From contig JAEWIS010000014.1 in assembly GCA_023386955.1 (NCBI GenBank), forward strand, positions 1-64,000: 64,000 bases of DNA, in the 5' to 3' direction. The notes beneath the pieces were generated by a model. That model ran no database searches. It was not told where the DNA came from and saw only the letters and a program-made list of their open reading frames with translations. Position numbers and translations under genes: made by a program. Shown here in pieces: positions 9,356 to 19,998 of this stretch; position 1 is the stretch's first letter, and the number at the start of each line of letters is the position of its first letter. Source of the DNA: Bacillota bacterium. GTDB lineage: Bacteria > Bacillota > Bacilli > Paenibacillales > NBRC-103111.

Positions 9356-9565
9356 ATGTGGAGTTGGATCATTCCAATCCTGACATTGATTGTGGGGGCG
9401 GCCGGGGGATTTGCCGGCGGTGTTTTTTATTTGAAGCGCCAAATGGAAAAAATGCAGTCGAACCCCGACATGCTGGCCAAAATGGCCAAGCAAATGGGCT
9501 ATAACCTGAACAAGCAGCAGATGAACAAGGTCCAAAATATGATGAAGAATCAAAAATTCAGATAA
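9356..9565 (+). CDS. yneF: UPF0154 family membrane protein YneF
   Basis: Small conserved Bacillales protein of 69 residues. One N-terminal membrane helix (WIIPILTLIVGAAGGFAGG) is followed by a cationic, Met-rich amphipathic tail with the family pattern NPDMLAKMAKQMG. The start at 9356 follows AGGGAG; a longer frame from 9233 is not needed and does not fit the family length. Function is unknown in the family. It lies 52 bases before folE on the same strand. Confidence 0.85.
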   Translation: MWSWIIPILTLIVGAAGGFAGGVFYLKRQMEKMQSNPDMLAKMAKQMGYNLNKQQMNKVQNMMKNQKFR

Positions 9566-9617
9566 ATGAAATAGGACGGCACACAGCATGCCGCCGGCAA
9601 GACGGGAGAGTAAGCCT

Positions 9618-10205
9618 ATGTCCACTGAATACAGAAATAAGAAGGTTGAGGAAAACCGCGAGCAGCTGGAGCATCATGTCCGGGAAATCCTGCGCCTGAT
9701 CGGGGAGGATGTAGAACGGGAAGGACTTCTTGATACCCCTGCCCGGGTGGTGCGGATGTATGAGGAAATCTTCGCCGGTTATTCCGTTGATCCTGCGGAG
9801 GTTTTGGGTGTAACCTTCGACGAACGCCATGAAGAGCTGGTTATTGTCAAGGACATTGTGTTCTACAGCCAATGCGAGCATCATATGGCGCCCTTTTTCG
9901 GCAAAATCCATATCGGCTATATCCCCAGCGGCAAAATTGCAGGTTTAAGCAAGTTTGCCCGTCTGGTGGAGGCGGTGTCCCGCAAGCTGCAGGTTCAGGA
10001 GCGGATCACCTCCGAAATTGCGGATGTATTAAACCGGGAGCTGAAGCCCCACGGCGTGATGGTGGTGGTGGAGGCCGAGCATCTGTGTATGTGCGCGCGG
10101 GGCGTCAAAAAACCGGGCAGCAAAACCGTGACCTCTGCGGTCCGCGGTTATTTCCGCAACGATGCGCCTCTCCGGGCTGAATTTATGGCATTGATCAAGG
10201 AATAA
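9618..10205 (+). CDS. folE: GTP cyclohydrolase I
   Basis: Cytosolic enzyme converting GTP to 7,8-dihydroneopterin triphosphate, the first step of folate biosynthesis. The 195-residue length fits type IA. Zinc ligands and catalytic residues are seen in [20 protein letters not shown] and in [15 protein letters not shown], which is complete. The Cys of CEHH, the His after it and the Cys of MCARG are the expected zinc set. The start at 9618 has GGGAG upstream; the in-frame ATG at 9588 would add ten atypical residues. Confidence 0.96.
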   Translation: MSTEYRNKKVEENREQLEHHVREILRLIGEDVEREGLLDTPARVVRMYEEIFAGYSVDPAEVLGVTFDERHEELVIVKDIVFYSQCEHHMAPFFGKIHIGYIPSGKIAGLSKFARLVEAVSRKLQVQERITSEIADVLNRELKPHGVMVVVEAEHLCMCARGVKKPGSKTVTSAVRGYFRNDAPLRAEFMALIKE

Positions 10206-10250
10206 TACCACAGCGTTAGTGAGCTGGCAGACGAAGTCCAGAGGGGAGTG

Positions 10251-10271
10251 AGCCCCTTTTGGGCTTTTTTT
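10251..10271 (+). terminator. Short terminator after folE
   Basis: AGCCC and GGGCT arms around CTTTT are followed by seven T residues. The stem is short but the T-run is good. Confidence 0.5.
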
Positions 10272-10394
10272 GATCCATGCTGGGAAGATTTACGACAAAT
10301 TCCGACTTCCCTAGAAGGGAAATGGCCTGTATAATAAACAATCATTTAGGGATTCTTGAACGAAACCGACGATCTGCAGAAAGGTGGGAGATGA

Positions 10395-11531
10395 GTGACT
10401 GAATTGTCGAAGTCTGCAGCAGGCCAAAAGAAGACAAAGCTGCTGGAGCTGGACATTGTGCGGGCCTTGGCTATTCTGGCGGTAGTGCTCATTCATGGCA
10501 CATCCAGCGCAACGGTGGAGCCGACAGAAGGCAGTGCCTCACAGATTTTATTTTATATTCTGAACGTAGGCAGCTCGTTTGCGGTCCCGTTGTTTATTAT
10601 GATCAGCGGTATCGTGCTGTTTTACAGCTATGACGGCAGATGGAACGCCAGGACGGCTCTGGTATTTTACCGGAAGCGGGCCATTAGCCTGGTGATTCCG
10701 TATTTTATATGGGCCTTTTTCTATTATGGATTTAACCAATACATCAATACCGGGAAGATCGAGGTGGTTTGGCCGGATTTTTGGGGCAAAATAGGCTGGG
10801 CGCAGTGGTCGTACCATTCCTATTTTATGCTGATTATTTTCCAGCTGTATCTGCTGTTTCCTCTGTTTATGACCTTGGTAAACCGGGTTTCCTGGTTCCG
10901 GAAGTGGCTGCTTCCTTGTGGGCTTCTGATTCAGGAAGGGTTCTATGTGTACCGGCACTGGTTCAGTGAAGGGGTTCCTTATTCCGACCGGATTGCGCCT
11001 ACCTACATGGCCTATTTCTTGATCGGCGGCGCCATCGGACTTTATTATCCTGCGGTAAAAAAATGGGTGGAGGAGCATAAGCTTCTGACGGGTGCCGCTT
11101 GGCTGCTTGCCGGCGTTTCCTATGTGTCCCTGTTTCTCTTCAGCCGGTATAAGCATATGTATGCGGAGAATACCTGGTATGAGGTGCTGTGGATCTTGTA
11201 TGTCACGGCAGCGGCTTTATTCTTTATGCAGGTTGGCCGGTTTCTGCTGGCCCGGTTTCCCCGGTTGTCCAAGCCGATTGTGTCTATTGGGGTGTGCTCC
11301 TTCGGCATTTACCTGATCCACCCCGCTATTCTGACACTGCTTACGGTGCATTGGACTCATCCCACAACCATCCTCATGTACGATTTGTATACCTTTGGGC
11401 GGTATGCTGCCGTATTCGGTTCATCCTGGCTGATGGTGTATACGTATGGCAAGGTGGCGGGTCTGTTCAAACGGAGACCGGAGGTTCAGGCAAACAAGGC
11501 ATATACACGCGGGAAGGCAGCAGGATTATAA
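10395..11531 (+). CDS. Membrane acyltransferase (acyltransferase family 3)
   Basis: Integral membrane O-acyltransferase of the OafA/OatA type, 378 residues with about ten membrane helices. The N-terminus shows the family signature LDIVRALAILAVVLIHGTSS with the conserved His. Members acetylate peptidoglycan, surface polysaccharides or lipids; the acceptor is unknown here. The start is a GTG at 10395 after AAGGTGGGAG. An overlapping ATG at 10391 opens only a three-codon frame that stops at once. The gene stands alone between terminators. Confidence 0.88.
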   Translation: MTELSKSAAGQKKTKLLELDIVRALAILAVVLIHGTSSATVEPTEGSASQILFYILNVGSSFAVPLFIMISGIVLFYSYDGRWNARTALVFYRKRAISLVIPYFIWAFFYYGFNQYINTGKIEVVWPDFWGKIGWAQWSYHSYFMLIIFQLYLLFPLFMTLVNRVSWFRKWLLPCGLLIQEGFYVYRHWFSEGVPYSDRIAPTYMAYFLIGGAIGLYYPAVKKWVEEHKLLTGAAWLLAGVSYVSLFLFSRYKHMYAENTWYEVLWILYVTAAALFFMQVGRFLLARFPRLSKPIVSIGVCSFGIYLIHPAILTLLTVHWTHPTTILMYDLYTFGRYAAVFGSSWLMVYTYGKVAGLFKRRPEVQANKAYTRGKAAGL

Positions 11532-11608
11532 GCATCAAATTTTTTGGAGAAAAGGGTTGTCAAATGCTGGGGTTATTTAGTATAGTAAGACAAGGAAATA
11601 TGCGGAAG

Positions 11609-11656
11609 AACCGCTCCGACGCAGCAGCAGGCTGCCAGGGGCGGTTTTTATTTTTT
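11609..11656 (+). terminator. Terminator after the acyltransferase gene
   Basis: AACCGCTCC (11609-11617) pairs with GGGGCGGTT (11638-11646) with one G-U pair, followed by TTTATTTTTT. Confidence 0.65.
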
Positions 11657-11794
11657 ATGGCGAAGATTTTTCTGTAAAAAGGTAGAAATATGGCGAAATA
11701 TTGTCGGTTTGGATGAGACTGTAGACAACTCTCAGGATAAACGTGTCCAATAGAAAGAAGGGTTTACTGGGAAGAGATAAGGGAGGAATACATA

Positions 11795-13039
11795 GTGGAG
11801 CATGTGGGCAAATGGGCCGCGGGAATGACGGTTGCAGCGTTGTTGGCTGGAGGAAGTGCGGGGATTTGGCTGGGTAAGGATGCCGGAACCGCAACTGCGG
11901 CTGCTGCTGTGGCTGTGGAAGCTGCGGCTAACGTTGAGCTGCGGGATATCGCGGGACATTGGGCGGAAACGGCTATCCGCGGAGCGGTGAGCAAACAGTA
12001 TGTGGATGGCTACCAGGACGGCAGCTTCTTGCCGGACAGGGAGGTCAGCAGGGCGGAGTTCGTAAAGATGGCGGCAGCAGCGTTGAAGCTGTCTGTGGCC
12101 GAAAGCGCGGGCGGCAGTGATTGGTATCAGGCGTATGTAAACGCGGCGGTGGGCGCTGGAGTCCATAAGTGGAGCGACTTTACCAGCGGCGACTGGAACA
12201 CCCCCATGAAACGCTCTGAGATGGCCAGAATGGCCGTTCGCGCGTCGGGCCAGGACACGGAGGATAATCTGGAGTGGATGTACCTGGCCACCAAAGCCGG
12301 GCTCATCCAGGGAGTAGACGCAACAGGCAGCCTGGATGTAGACGGCACGACCACAAGGGCGCAGGCCGTGACCATCATCGAGAGGATTCTGGCCGTTAAG
12401 GATGGCCATGGGGAAGAGATCGCAGCGCAGGCTGATAAGCATGCGGTGAACCGGGCGGCGGTGCTGTGGCGGAAGACCAATATTTTTGAGGTGATGCCGC
12501 AATATTTTGGCAAACTGCACCCTAGCAGTAAATGGGATCCGGACGATCTTTTTATTGAATCCGGAGACGGACTGTACAGGGCCGAACTGGACGCGATTCT
12601 AGCTATTGATCTGGAGGACCCGGACGCACCGTTCCAGGAGGAGCTGCCGCCGGTGGAGACGTTGAAGTGGTACAACTATAAAACGTCTGCAAGTAGCCCA
12701 TATCTGACCAAAGGGATGCCAGCATACTTACTGTATTACAAGGGCCGGACGGTATTTAACAATGATGAAAGCATTTATTATGCTCCTTGGGGGGATTTTG
12801 CAAACTTGAATCCACTTGGGGCTATGATGGAGAGCTATAAAGCACTTGCAGCCGGCGAGTTAGTTGGGATGACCAGTGTATTCCAAACGAAGGATGGAGA
12901 CTTTCCGGCTTTTATATTCCCCAAAAAAATGAAAACAAAGGGACATTTAATGTTAGATATCTATACTCCGAGCATTCCGGGCAATAAGCAATATTGGAAA
13001 CGAATTTTATGGTCCGAGACTCCCGAATTGATTGAGTGA
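11795..13039 (+). CDS. SLH-domain cell-surface protein
   Basis: Exported protein of 414 residues. The GTG start follows GGGAGG. The N-terminus has a signal-like helix (WAAGMTVAALLAGGSAG), then an Ala-rich stretch and two to three S-layer-homology units from about residue 48 to 200, including IAGHWAETAIRGAVSK, DGYQDGSFLPDREVSRAEFV and TTTRAQAVTIIERIL. The SLH units should bind pyruvylated secondary wall polymer. The C-terminal 200 residues are not recognised. The gene sits 19 bases before the giant protein gene and is probably cotranscribed, so it may anchor or assist that protein; this role is inference. Confidence 0.85.
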   Translation: MEHVGKWAAGMTVAALLAGGSAGIWLGKDAGTATAAAAVAVEAAANVELRDIAGHWAETAIRGAVSKQYVDGYQDGSFLPDREVSRAEFVKMAAAALKLSVAESAGGSDWYQAYVNAAVGAGVHKWSDFTSGDWNTPMKRSEMARMAVRASGQDTEDNLEWMYLATKAGLIQGVDATGSLDVDGTTTRAQAVTIIERILAVKDGHGEEIAAQADKHAVNRAAVLWRKTNIFEVMPQYFGKLHPSSKWDPDDLFIESGDGLYRAELDAILAIDLEDPDAPFQEELPPVETLKWYNYKTSASSPYLTKGMPAYLLYYKGRTVFNNDESIYYAPWGDFANLNPLGAMMESYKALAAGELVGMTSVFQTKDGDFPAFIFPKKMKTKGHLMLDIYTPSIPGNKQYWKRILWSETPELIE

Positions 13040-13058
13040 GTAATAGGAGGAGACAAGC

Positions 13059-16000
13059 ATGTTAAAACGGATGAAACAGCATCCGAAAAAAGTAACGGCT
13101 CTCCTTGCTATGATGTTGGTGGCAGTGTTACTGGCTGGTATCTTATGGCCCACTGGCAGCGGTATAGTGCATGCAGAGAACATTAATGTGACCTACGATA
13201 AGGACATTTGGGACGGATATGATTACAGCAAATATCCGTCCCTCTCTCCAACTAATACCTTGTCCAAAGAAAATTATAAGATCAAATCTTTGAAGGTTAT
13301 CAATTATTCAAATAATCAAGTTGTTAAAACCATTGATGAAGCTGCAGGTCAAACCTCCTATACCCTTTCAGAAAGCCTTACCGGCATTCGTACGAAAGTG
13401 ACTTCAAAAGAAAATAGGACTACGCAGGGTTATTATGCATGGTATCGATATGCTAAGGGCACCAACGGAGACAACTGGCATGCTAATTTTGCTCGGATAG
13501 ATGATAGCTACAATGAATATGGAGATTCCAGAACCAGTAATGCCAGTCAATTGGACAGTTACGGTATGCCAAAGGATCCTGGCACTACAGATACCAATCT
13601 GAGTTTAACAGGTGTGAGAGAAGTCCCATTTAGGACGGATAGTGGTCAATGGGTAGATACTAAATACATCAGTCATGCAGAACTAAACGGTACTGCAGTG
13701 GTTAATCCAGGTGCTAATATTACTGGTCCTCCTGGAGAAGGCATTTCGGGAAGGGCAAAACCGGACACTATTTATAACAAAAGTGGTGAACGAGAAGTTG
13801 GGACCGTTGATGCTTTCCCTGATTTGGATACAATCGTTGTTCGATACGGACAGGATTTCAACTACGTGGAGGACAATTTCAAGCCTCTTGCCGCTTATGG
13901 CGCGGCGCTCATGGTATATTTCTCTGCCTTCACAGTAGACCTGGAATCGTATACCTATCATTACCCGTACAAGCTGGACGTAGAATGGGAACCGATTGGT
14001 TCACCCACACCCAGCTCAAGTGCGACACCCACACCCACCCCGACAACAGCGCCTACGCTGGATGATCTGGAAGTGGTATCTTTGTCATACGCTCCGACGG
14101 CCTTCACTGCCCGGGATGATGTGACTTTCACCTATATTTTCAGAAACAACAGCAATCGGGGCTGGTCCAATTTTTACTATAGCATTAATGGGACTCATTA
14201 TCTCTTTACCGGCACGTTGCCTGTGGGAAGCAGCCACACCGGTTCGCTCACCCGGAAAGTCGACTCTCCCTTTACGCTAACCGTGAAAATAGATAGCCGA
14301 AATGAAATCCCGGAATTTAACGAAGCCAACAACGAAAAGACCGTAACGGCTGTTCCGAATGCGGTCGCGGATAATGATCCTCCCGAAGGCCGGCTCAAAT
14401 GGTTTTACCAGGGGACGGACAGGATCGCCGACACGGTTGTAGAGGGCACACCGGTTGACCTGAAGTATGTGGATGTGAAGGATCCGGATAACGATCCTGT
14501 TGGCTACCGGATGAACTTTAGCGATTGGAATTCCACCTTCTACAAAACGTATATGACCAATCGTTATACCTCGGGGGACGGCTACGATGTGTTCACCAAT
14601 ATTAGTACCGTTGGAGCAGTTGGTTATCATATTGCCCGCGGGCGGTTGGTGGATCCCTATGGGGGTTATACGGATCTAAGTGCCTCCTTGACGGTCATAC
14701 CACCGAATCCGGTTGCTATGTGTGAGGTACCATCCACGACGAAGTCCCGAAGGCCGCTGGCGGCTGGAGCCATTAACGCTAACAAGAGCTATAGTCCGTT
14801 AAACAGAACCATTGACCACAGCCGGGATGAATGGACCAACAACCTTCCCTTTTACATCAATGATACGGAAAGCGATACGATAGAGTCCGTCATTCTGGAA
14901 AAGGTCTTTGACAATACCGGCTTGGCCTCCTTGAACCGTGATGCCTGCTCCATTACCGTAAAACCGGATCTGCCGCCCATTGCCAAGGTGGTTGCTCCCG
15001 CACTGGGGATTCGGGGTGAGGACTTTGAAATCATGAGCGAATCCCACAGTCCGGACGGAGATCCCAGTGTGGAAGTGCTCTGGTATATGCGGTACGATGC
15101 CAATAATGACGGGGTGTTTAACAACAACACTGAACCCTGGACAGCCATCACCGGCACACCATCCAAATACATATTCCGCCCGACCAAAATCGGGAAGTAC
15201 CAATTCAAGATTAAGGTGAAGGAGGATTATGGCAAGGAAGCCGAAGCGGTTTCGGGGATCATGGATGTGATTAACCTTGCTCCGGAGGTTAGCTTTGACT
15301 TAACCGGCTCTAATCCCAATCCGGACCAAAACATGCCGCAGGTGTTTACGGGCGATACCATCAAGAACACCTGGGAGCTATACCGCACCAACACCAATGT
15401 CCGGGTGAGCCGGATTCCCACGTATCGCTGGCAAACTGCGAACGGTGCGCTTGTATCGGGAGCCGGCAAGAATAATGAGTCGTACAAATCGGATTATAAT
15501 TTTGTGAATAATCCCAATGGTCCCGGAACCTATCAGAACTACACGACACCTTTGAATGATAATGGTTGGGGGCGAAATGGTCTATCCATTTATAAGGCTT
15601 TTACAGCACCCGAAAATGGGTATTCACAGCCCTTGTGGCTGCCGGATGCCAATGGAAAACCATCCACGTGGGTAGATGCGAAAACCACTCCCATTGTGAG
15701 CGATAAAACGTACCTGTTTGTCGGTAACACATTGGAGAAGCTGTATGCCCTGAACAAAAGTAAAATTGGCCGGTACGAAAGTAAATTGGAGATGGATTTT
15801 CAGTACAATACCGGTACCTACAAGGCGTACTGGCTGGATGGCAACCCGTATGATTATGTCATTGACCTTTCTAAAGTACCATCCTCCAGTATTGTCCAGA
15901 CACGCACCATCCCCTTTTATAGGGATAGCGTCTATAGGTGGGAAACCACGGCCATGGATGCAATTCAAGCAGGGAATGCTTATGTGGCGGGTCCCTATAT

Positions 16001-19000
16001 TTACTATGTATTTTCAGTGAAAAAACCATATAAGGTGGTAGAGTCTGAGGATAGTGACGGATACTCCTATACGAATACGTTTTATGAGATCCAGCCCTAC
16101 GGATGTTCCTTTAAGGCAGCCAATGCTGAACTGATCAGCTGCTTCCCGATGCCAGGTGAAACCTCGAATGGATCTTATGTATATAAACCCAAGGTAATCG
16201 TGAAGGGGCATAATCTGGTCACCCTTTTAAGCAATCCAACGGATGCAGCGGCAGTCCTTAATGGGTATTTCGGGCTCATTCAGCAAGAAACCGATGTAAA
16301 GGGGAACACGGTATCCACTACCTATAGTGATGGAAGCAATAACCCCACGGTGATGACGCCATACGAAAAGAAGACGGTACGTTGGCCAGCCACCGATACA
16401 CCGGTCAGCTTTATCCCTCCGCAATATTCGGTAGCGGCTTGCAGCTTTACGGCAAAATTCGAAGATCCTTTCCGGGATGCCGAAGGAAATTTTTATATGT
16501 ATGAAACAAAGTCATGTAGAGATGGAGATTCGGCAATTACACCCTTCGATTACAACATGCGGGCATATCCGGAATTGGGGTTGGGCTCGTATGTGGCGAA
16601 GTATGACCAGAATTACAAGCTGGTATGGCGGGCCCGGACCCGCGGCAATTTGTTCTCCTATACCCTCGTGGGATATGTCACGGATTACAGAGATAACGTC
16701 AGTACGATGGTGGTTAACTCCCTGAACCGGACTCTGGTGGCGAAAACGTTATATGTAACACCGGGTTCGTGGGGGGATAGCTACAGTGTCATTAATGATC
16801 TGATCGACTTGGATACGGGGGTTGTACAACCGTGGACCGGCCCCGTGTTAAATGGCATGTCCAGTACCCTGAAGGTGGACGCGTGGGGGAATTATACCTC
16901 TGCTAATGGCGCGTTCAATATTTTTGGTCAAAATGTGAATCTCAATCGGGCAGGGGGATCTAAATTAGCCGGGAATGTCAACCCATTTGCTCAGTCGTGG
17001 ACGGAAATCGTGAGCCTCTCCAAATTTTATGAGGAGTTTGTAGGGGATGGATTGCTTCTTAGCGCCCATCAGACCAATAATTTAAGCTCCATGGGCTATA
17101 ACAACCCGCCCAGCGGTTCAAGTGTATATTGGATCGACAAAGGGCCGGTTGCAGAGGCGGCAGCCATCCAGCCCCGGTACGATTACGGCCAGTTTATGTC
17201 CCCGGTTACCGCTGCGGATGCCGAGTTTTCGTTTGGCTTTACGACCGAACAAGTCAAGGTAGACAGCAGCCAGTTCGGATTTTCATTCCGGATGCAGGAT
17301 CCTACCAATCGGCTTACGGTTGAGTTTGACGGGAACACGGTTTCCCTGAGTAAATACCAATGGGGGAACCGGTATGTACTCGCTTCTAATTCCTACAGCC
17401 TCCAGGATAACAAGGATTACAGCGTGAAGATCCGAACGGTGGGGAATAAGGTGAGTGTATGGGTGAACAAGGTGCCCTATTTCGTCGATGTGGCCGACAG
17501 TTCATTTTCTAGCGGGCGGTTTGGCCCCTTTTCGGATAAGTCCTTTGTCACGTTCCGGGGGATCTCCCATAAGGTTTACCAGGAAGCCAGCATCTGGGGA
17601 TCGGACTTTGCGATTCTGGATGAAGCCGCCGGAGTGGCCCAACTGAACTATGACAACATTAACTTCATGGATCCGGAGCATGATCCCATGTCGGGCTCCT
17701 TCTTTTGGCAATACACCCATTCGCCGATGTTCTTGAATAATGGAGGCGTGTCGCCGTTAAATGGAAGCAGCTACAGCAGCGGTTTGCCCACTTTTGACCG
17801 GGTGGGACGTTGGGAGGTCAGTTTGATGGCCAAGGATGATCCGGCGCCTGAGCCGGGATATCGGTACCCGGACATGACCTTTGACGGCTACCGGAAAAAC
17901 TCCAACAGCTTCAAACGAACCATCACCGTACACCGCAGACCTGTTAGTGTTCTCAACACGGCTCTAAATGGGAATACGGTGACCTGGAACGACAGCAGCT
18001 ATGATCCGGACCGGTTCGATATCAACACGGGATATGCGGAGCTGGGGTATGCAGCCAACCGGGGGATTTTTGAAAGAAGGCATATTGCTATCTCTCCAAG
18101 TGGGGTCCAGTACAATTACATGGTGACCTCGTTGGATGAAAAGGGCACATGGACATTGGGGCTGCAGGTGAAGGATGAATTCGGGGCCTGGTCCTTCCTC
18201 GAAACAGCGCAAGTGGAGGTAGCCAAGAATGCCAACCGGAAACCGTCCGTTATTTTGACCAATCCAGCCGGTACGGAAGACTCGCCCACCTATCTGCCCG
18301 TAAATGTAAACCCCACGATCACGTGGACCCGGTCGGATCCGGACCCGGATACCTTGTATACGGCTTATGAGCTCGTAGCGGAAGCTATCTCAACCGGAAT
18401 TTGGGGGGATGTATACGTCTATGAGCGAATATCCGGTGCAAAAGCGGAGCTGACAAAAGAGGTAAATGGGAGTTTTTTTGCGACACAGGTCTGGGGGAAT
18501 ACGGCCACCAAATATAGGGTGAAAATTCGGGTGAAGGACGAAACGGAATGGTCGGATTGGAGTAACGTAGGATGGTTCAGCAGCATTCTGCCACCATCTG
18601 CTACCCTGACGTTCCCGCTGGGTACCCAGGACAATCCCACTTACTTCCCCACCTTGAGGCCCGCGATAACCTGGGACCAAAAAGACCCCAACTCCAACCA
18701 GGTTGTGGCACAAGAAATAAATGTATGGAATGAGAACGGGACGTTGTATTCCAATCAGACGAGGAATGTAGCGTATGCGGATTATGCCAAAACCGCAGAC
18801 AGCTGGCAGTTGAACACGGATGTACCCATGGGTGCAAAAATGCGTGTAACCGTGAGGGTGAAGAATTCCGCCAATGTGTGGTCGCCATGGTCCAATTCGG
18901 GATGGTTTATCACCAACCGGCCACCAGCCGCAAGTATGGTTGTGCCGGATGGATCGGAACATGCGCCGACGATGTTCAATACGCTGCGGCCAACCTTTGT

Positions 19001-19922
19001 CTGGTACCAAACCGATCCGGACCCGGGAACAGTGTTCACCTCCTTCCAGATCCAGGTGACGAATGCGGCGAATACCGTTACGCTTTTGGACTCGGGTGAG
19101 TTTTGGCAAAATACATCCGCTGCAACCGGCAGCTGGCAAGCTTCAGCCGATTTACCAGCGGGGCAAAAGCTCCGGGTGCGGGTGAGAGTGTTTGATGGTC
19201 ATGTGTGGTCGGATTGGTCTGCACAGACGTGGTTTTACATTAACCGGGCGCCGGTTGCTGATTTCGATTGGTCTCCTAAGCCGGTGTGGGAGGGGGATGC
19301 CGTCCGGCTGACCAGCCTCTCCTATGATCCTGACGGTGATACGCTTACCCACCAGTGGCACATTGTGAGCCCGTCGGGCCAGGAGTTAACAGGCAGCTTG
19401 CCGGAATGGACAGGGGGGTGGACGGAGCCGGGAGGCTACAGGATAACCCTGACTGTGTCTGATGGCCTTGCGGAAGCATCAGCGCAGAAGACGGTGGAGG
19501 TGCTGCCCTTAACCATCGGAGCGGATATCCTCCATACTCCTGAGTGGCTTCAGTACCATGTGGAGCGTGGGCATGAGACCGGACATGCGCCTAAGGATTT
19601 TTATGCGGGGGAAAAGCTGCTGCTTCATGTCACCAGCGCTCCGGCGCCTGTTCGCATAGTGGAGGCTTACCTGGAAGCCACGGGGATCGGGGGAGACAGC
19701 ATCCGGGTAGAGGTCCTGCTGGCCTCTGGGAGCACGCCTGTGTTGTTCGAGGGGGAGCTGTACGATCCGGTGATGGGTTCCTTGGATAACCGGCTGCCCG
19801 ATGGTTTGCATGAGGTGCATTTCCGCCTGGTTTACAGCAATGGAGTCGTGAAGGAAACGACGGTGCCCTTCCGGATTATCGGGTCGGCATTGGGAGCAGT
19901 GGGGGTTCATAGGGTGCAATAA
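13059..19922 (+). CDS. Giant secreted multidomain surface protein (CARDB, FnIII-like, PKD)
   Basis: A 2,287-residue exported protein. A signal peptide covers about residues 1-40 (ending near IVHAEN). A Ser/Thr/Pro linker at about 314-332 precedes a CARDB adhesion-type domain (about 334-432). A jelly-roll, LamG-like region lies near 1387-1507. Three tandem FnIII-like units begin near 1725, 1844 and 1953; each has an NPTYFPTLRPAITW-type motif. A PKD domain follows near 2062-2150 (SYDPDGD), then an unrecognised C-terminal domain. Several Cys occur in the middle third. No LPXTG or SLH anchor is visible, so attachment may depend on the SLH protein just upstream. The first part is clearly more A+T-rich than the neighbours. 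Function, adhesin or matrix protein, is only inferred. Confidence 0.85.
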   Translation: MLKRMKQHPKKVTALLAMMLVAVLLAGILWPTGSGIVHAENINVTYDKDIWDGYDYSKYPSLSPTNTLSKENYKIKSLKVINYSNNQVVKTIDEAAGQTSYTLSESLTGIRTKVTSKENRTTQGYYAWYRYAKGTNGDNWHANFARIDDSYNEYGDSRTSNASQLDSYGMPKDPGTTDTNLSLTGVREVPFRTDSGQWVDTKYISHAELNGTAVVNPGANITGPPGEGISGRAKPDTIYNKSGEREVGTVDAFPDLDTIVVRYGQDFNYVEDNFKPLAAYGAALMVYFSAFTVDLESYTYHYPYKLDVEWEPIGSPTPSSSATPTPTPTTAPTLDDLEVVSLSYAPTAFTARDDVTFTYIFRNNSNRGWSNFYYSINGTHYLFTGTLPVGSSHTGSLTRKVDSPFTLTVKIDSRNEIPEFNEANNEKTVTAVPNAVADNDPPEGRLKWFYQGTDRIADTVVEGTPVDLKYVDVKDPDNDPVGYRMNFSDWNSTFYKTYMTNRYTSGDGYDVFTNISTVGAVGYHIARGRLVDPYGGYTDLSASLTVIPPNPVAMCEVPSTTKSRRPLAAGAINANKSYSPLNRTIDHSRDEWTNNLPFYINDTESDTIESVILEKVFDNTGLASLNRDACSITVKPDLPPIAKVVAPALGIRGEDFEIMSESHSPDGDPSVEVLWYMRYDANNDGVFNNNTEPWTAITGTPSKYIFRPTKIGKYQFKIKVKEDYGKEAEAVSGIMDVINLAPEVSFDLTGSNPNPDQNMPQVFTGDTIKNTWELYRTNTNVRVSRIPTYRWQTANGALVSGAGKNNESYKSDYNFVNNPNGPGTYQNYTTPLNDNGWGRNGLSIYKAFTAPENGYSQPLWLPDANGKPSTWVDAKTTPIVSDKTYLFVGNTLEKLYALNKSKIGRYESKLEMDFQYNTGTYKAYWLDGNPYDYVIDLSKVPSSSIVQTRTIPFYRDSVYRWETTAMDAIQAGNAYVAGPYIYYVFSVKKPYKVVESEDSDGYSYTNTFYEIQPYGCSFKAANAELISCFPMPGETSNGSYVYKPKVIVKGHNLVTLLSNPTDAAAVLNGYFGLIQQETDVKGNTVSTTYSDGSNNPTVMTPYEKKTVRWPATDTPVSFIPPQYSVAACSFTAKFEDPFRDAEGNFYMYETKSCRDGDSAITPFDYNMRAYPELGLGSYVAKYDQNYKLVWRARTRGNLFSYTLVGYVTDYRDNVSTMVVNSLNRTLVAKTLYVTPGSWGDSYSVINDLIDLDTGVVQPWTGPVLNGMSSTLKVDAWGNYTSANGAFNIFGQNVNLNRAGGSKLAGNVNPFAQSWTEIVSLSKFYEEFVGDGLLLSAHQTNNLSSMGYNNPPSGSSVYWIDKGPVAEAAAIQPRYDYGQFMSPVTAADAEFSFGFTTEQVKVDSSQFGFSFRMQDPTNRLTVEFDGNTVSLSKYQWGNRYVLASNSYSLQDNKDYSVKIRTVGNKVSVWVNKVPYFVDVADSSFSSGRFGPFSDKSFVTFRGISHKVYQEASIWGSDFAILDEAAGVAQLNYDNINFMDPEHDPMSGSFFWQYTHSPMFLNNGGVSPLNGSSYSSGLPTFDRVGRWEVSLMAKDDPAPEPGYRYPDMTFDGYRKNSNSFKRTITVHRRPVSVLNTALNGNTVTWNDSSYDPDRFDINTGYAELGYAANRGIFERRHIAISPSGVQYNYMVTSLDEKGTWTLGLQVKDEFGAWSFLETAQVEVAKNANRKPSVILTNPAGTEDSPTYLPVNVNPTITWTRSDPDPDTLYTAYELVAEAISTGIWGDVYVYERISGAKAELTKEVNGSFFATQVWGNTATKYRVKIRVKDETEWSDWSNVGWFSSILPPSATLTFPLGTQDNPTYFPTLRPAITWDQKDPNSNQVVAQEINVWNENGTLYSNQTRNVAYADYAKTADSWQLNTDVPMGAKMRVTVRVKNSANVWSPWSNSGWFITNRPPAASMVVPDGSEHAPTMFNTLRPTFVWYQTDPDPGTVFTSFQIQVTNAANTVTLLDSGEFWQNTSAATGSWQASADLPAGQKLRVRVRVFDGHVWSDWSAQTWFYINRAPVADFDWSPKPVWEGDAVRLTSLSYDPDGDTLTHQWHIVSPSGQELTGSLPEWTGGWTEPGGYRITLTVSDGLAEASAQKTVEVLPLTIGADILHTPEWLQYHVERGHETGHAPKDFYAGEKLLLHVTSAPAPVRIVEAYLEATGIGGDSIRVEVLLASGSTPVLFEGELYDPVMGSLDNRLPDGLHEVHFRLVYSNGVVKETTVPFRIIGSALGAVGVHRVQ

Positions 19923-19998
19923 GTGGTTGTGATTCGACTTCCAGTTATTTGGTTAAAACGGAGAAAAATCACGACTTCTTCAAACAAGGAAGATGCCC

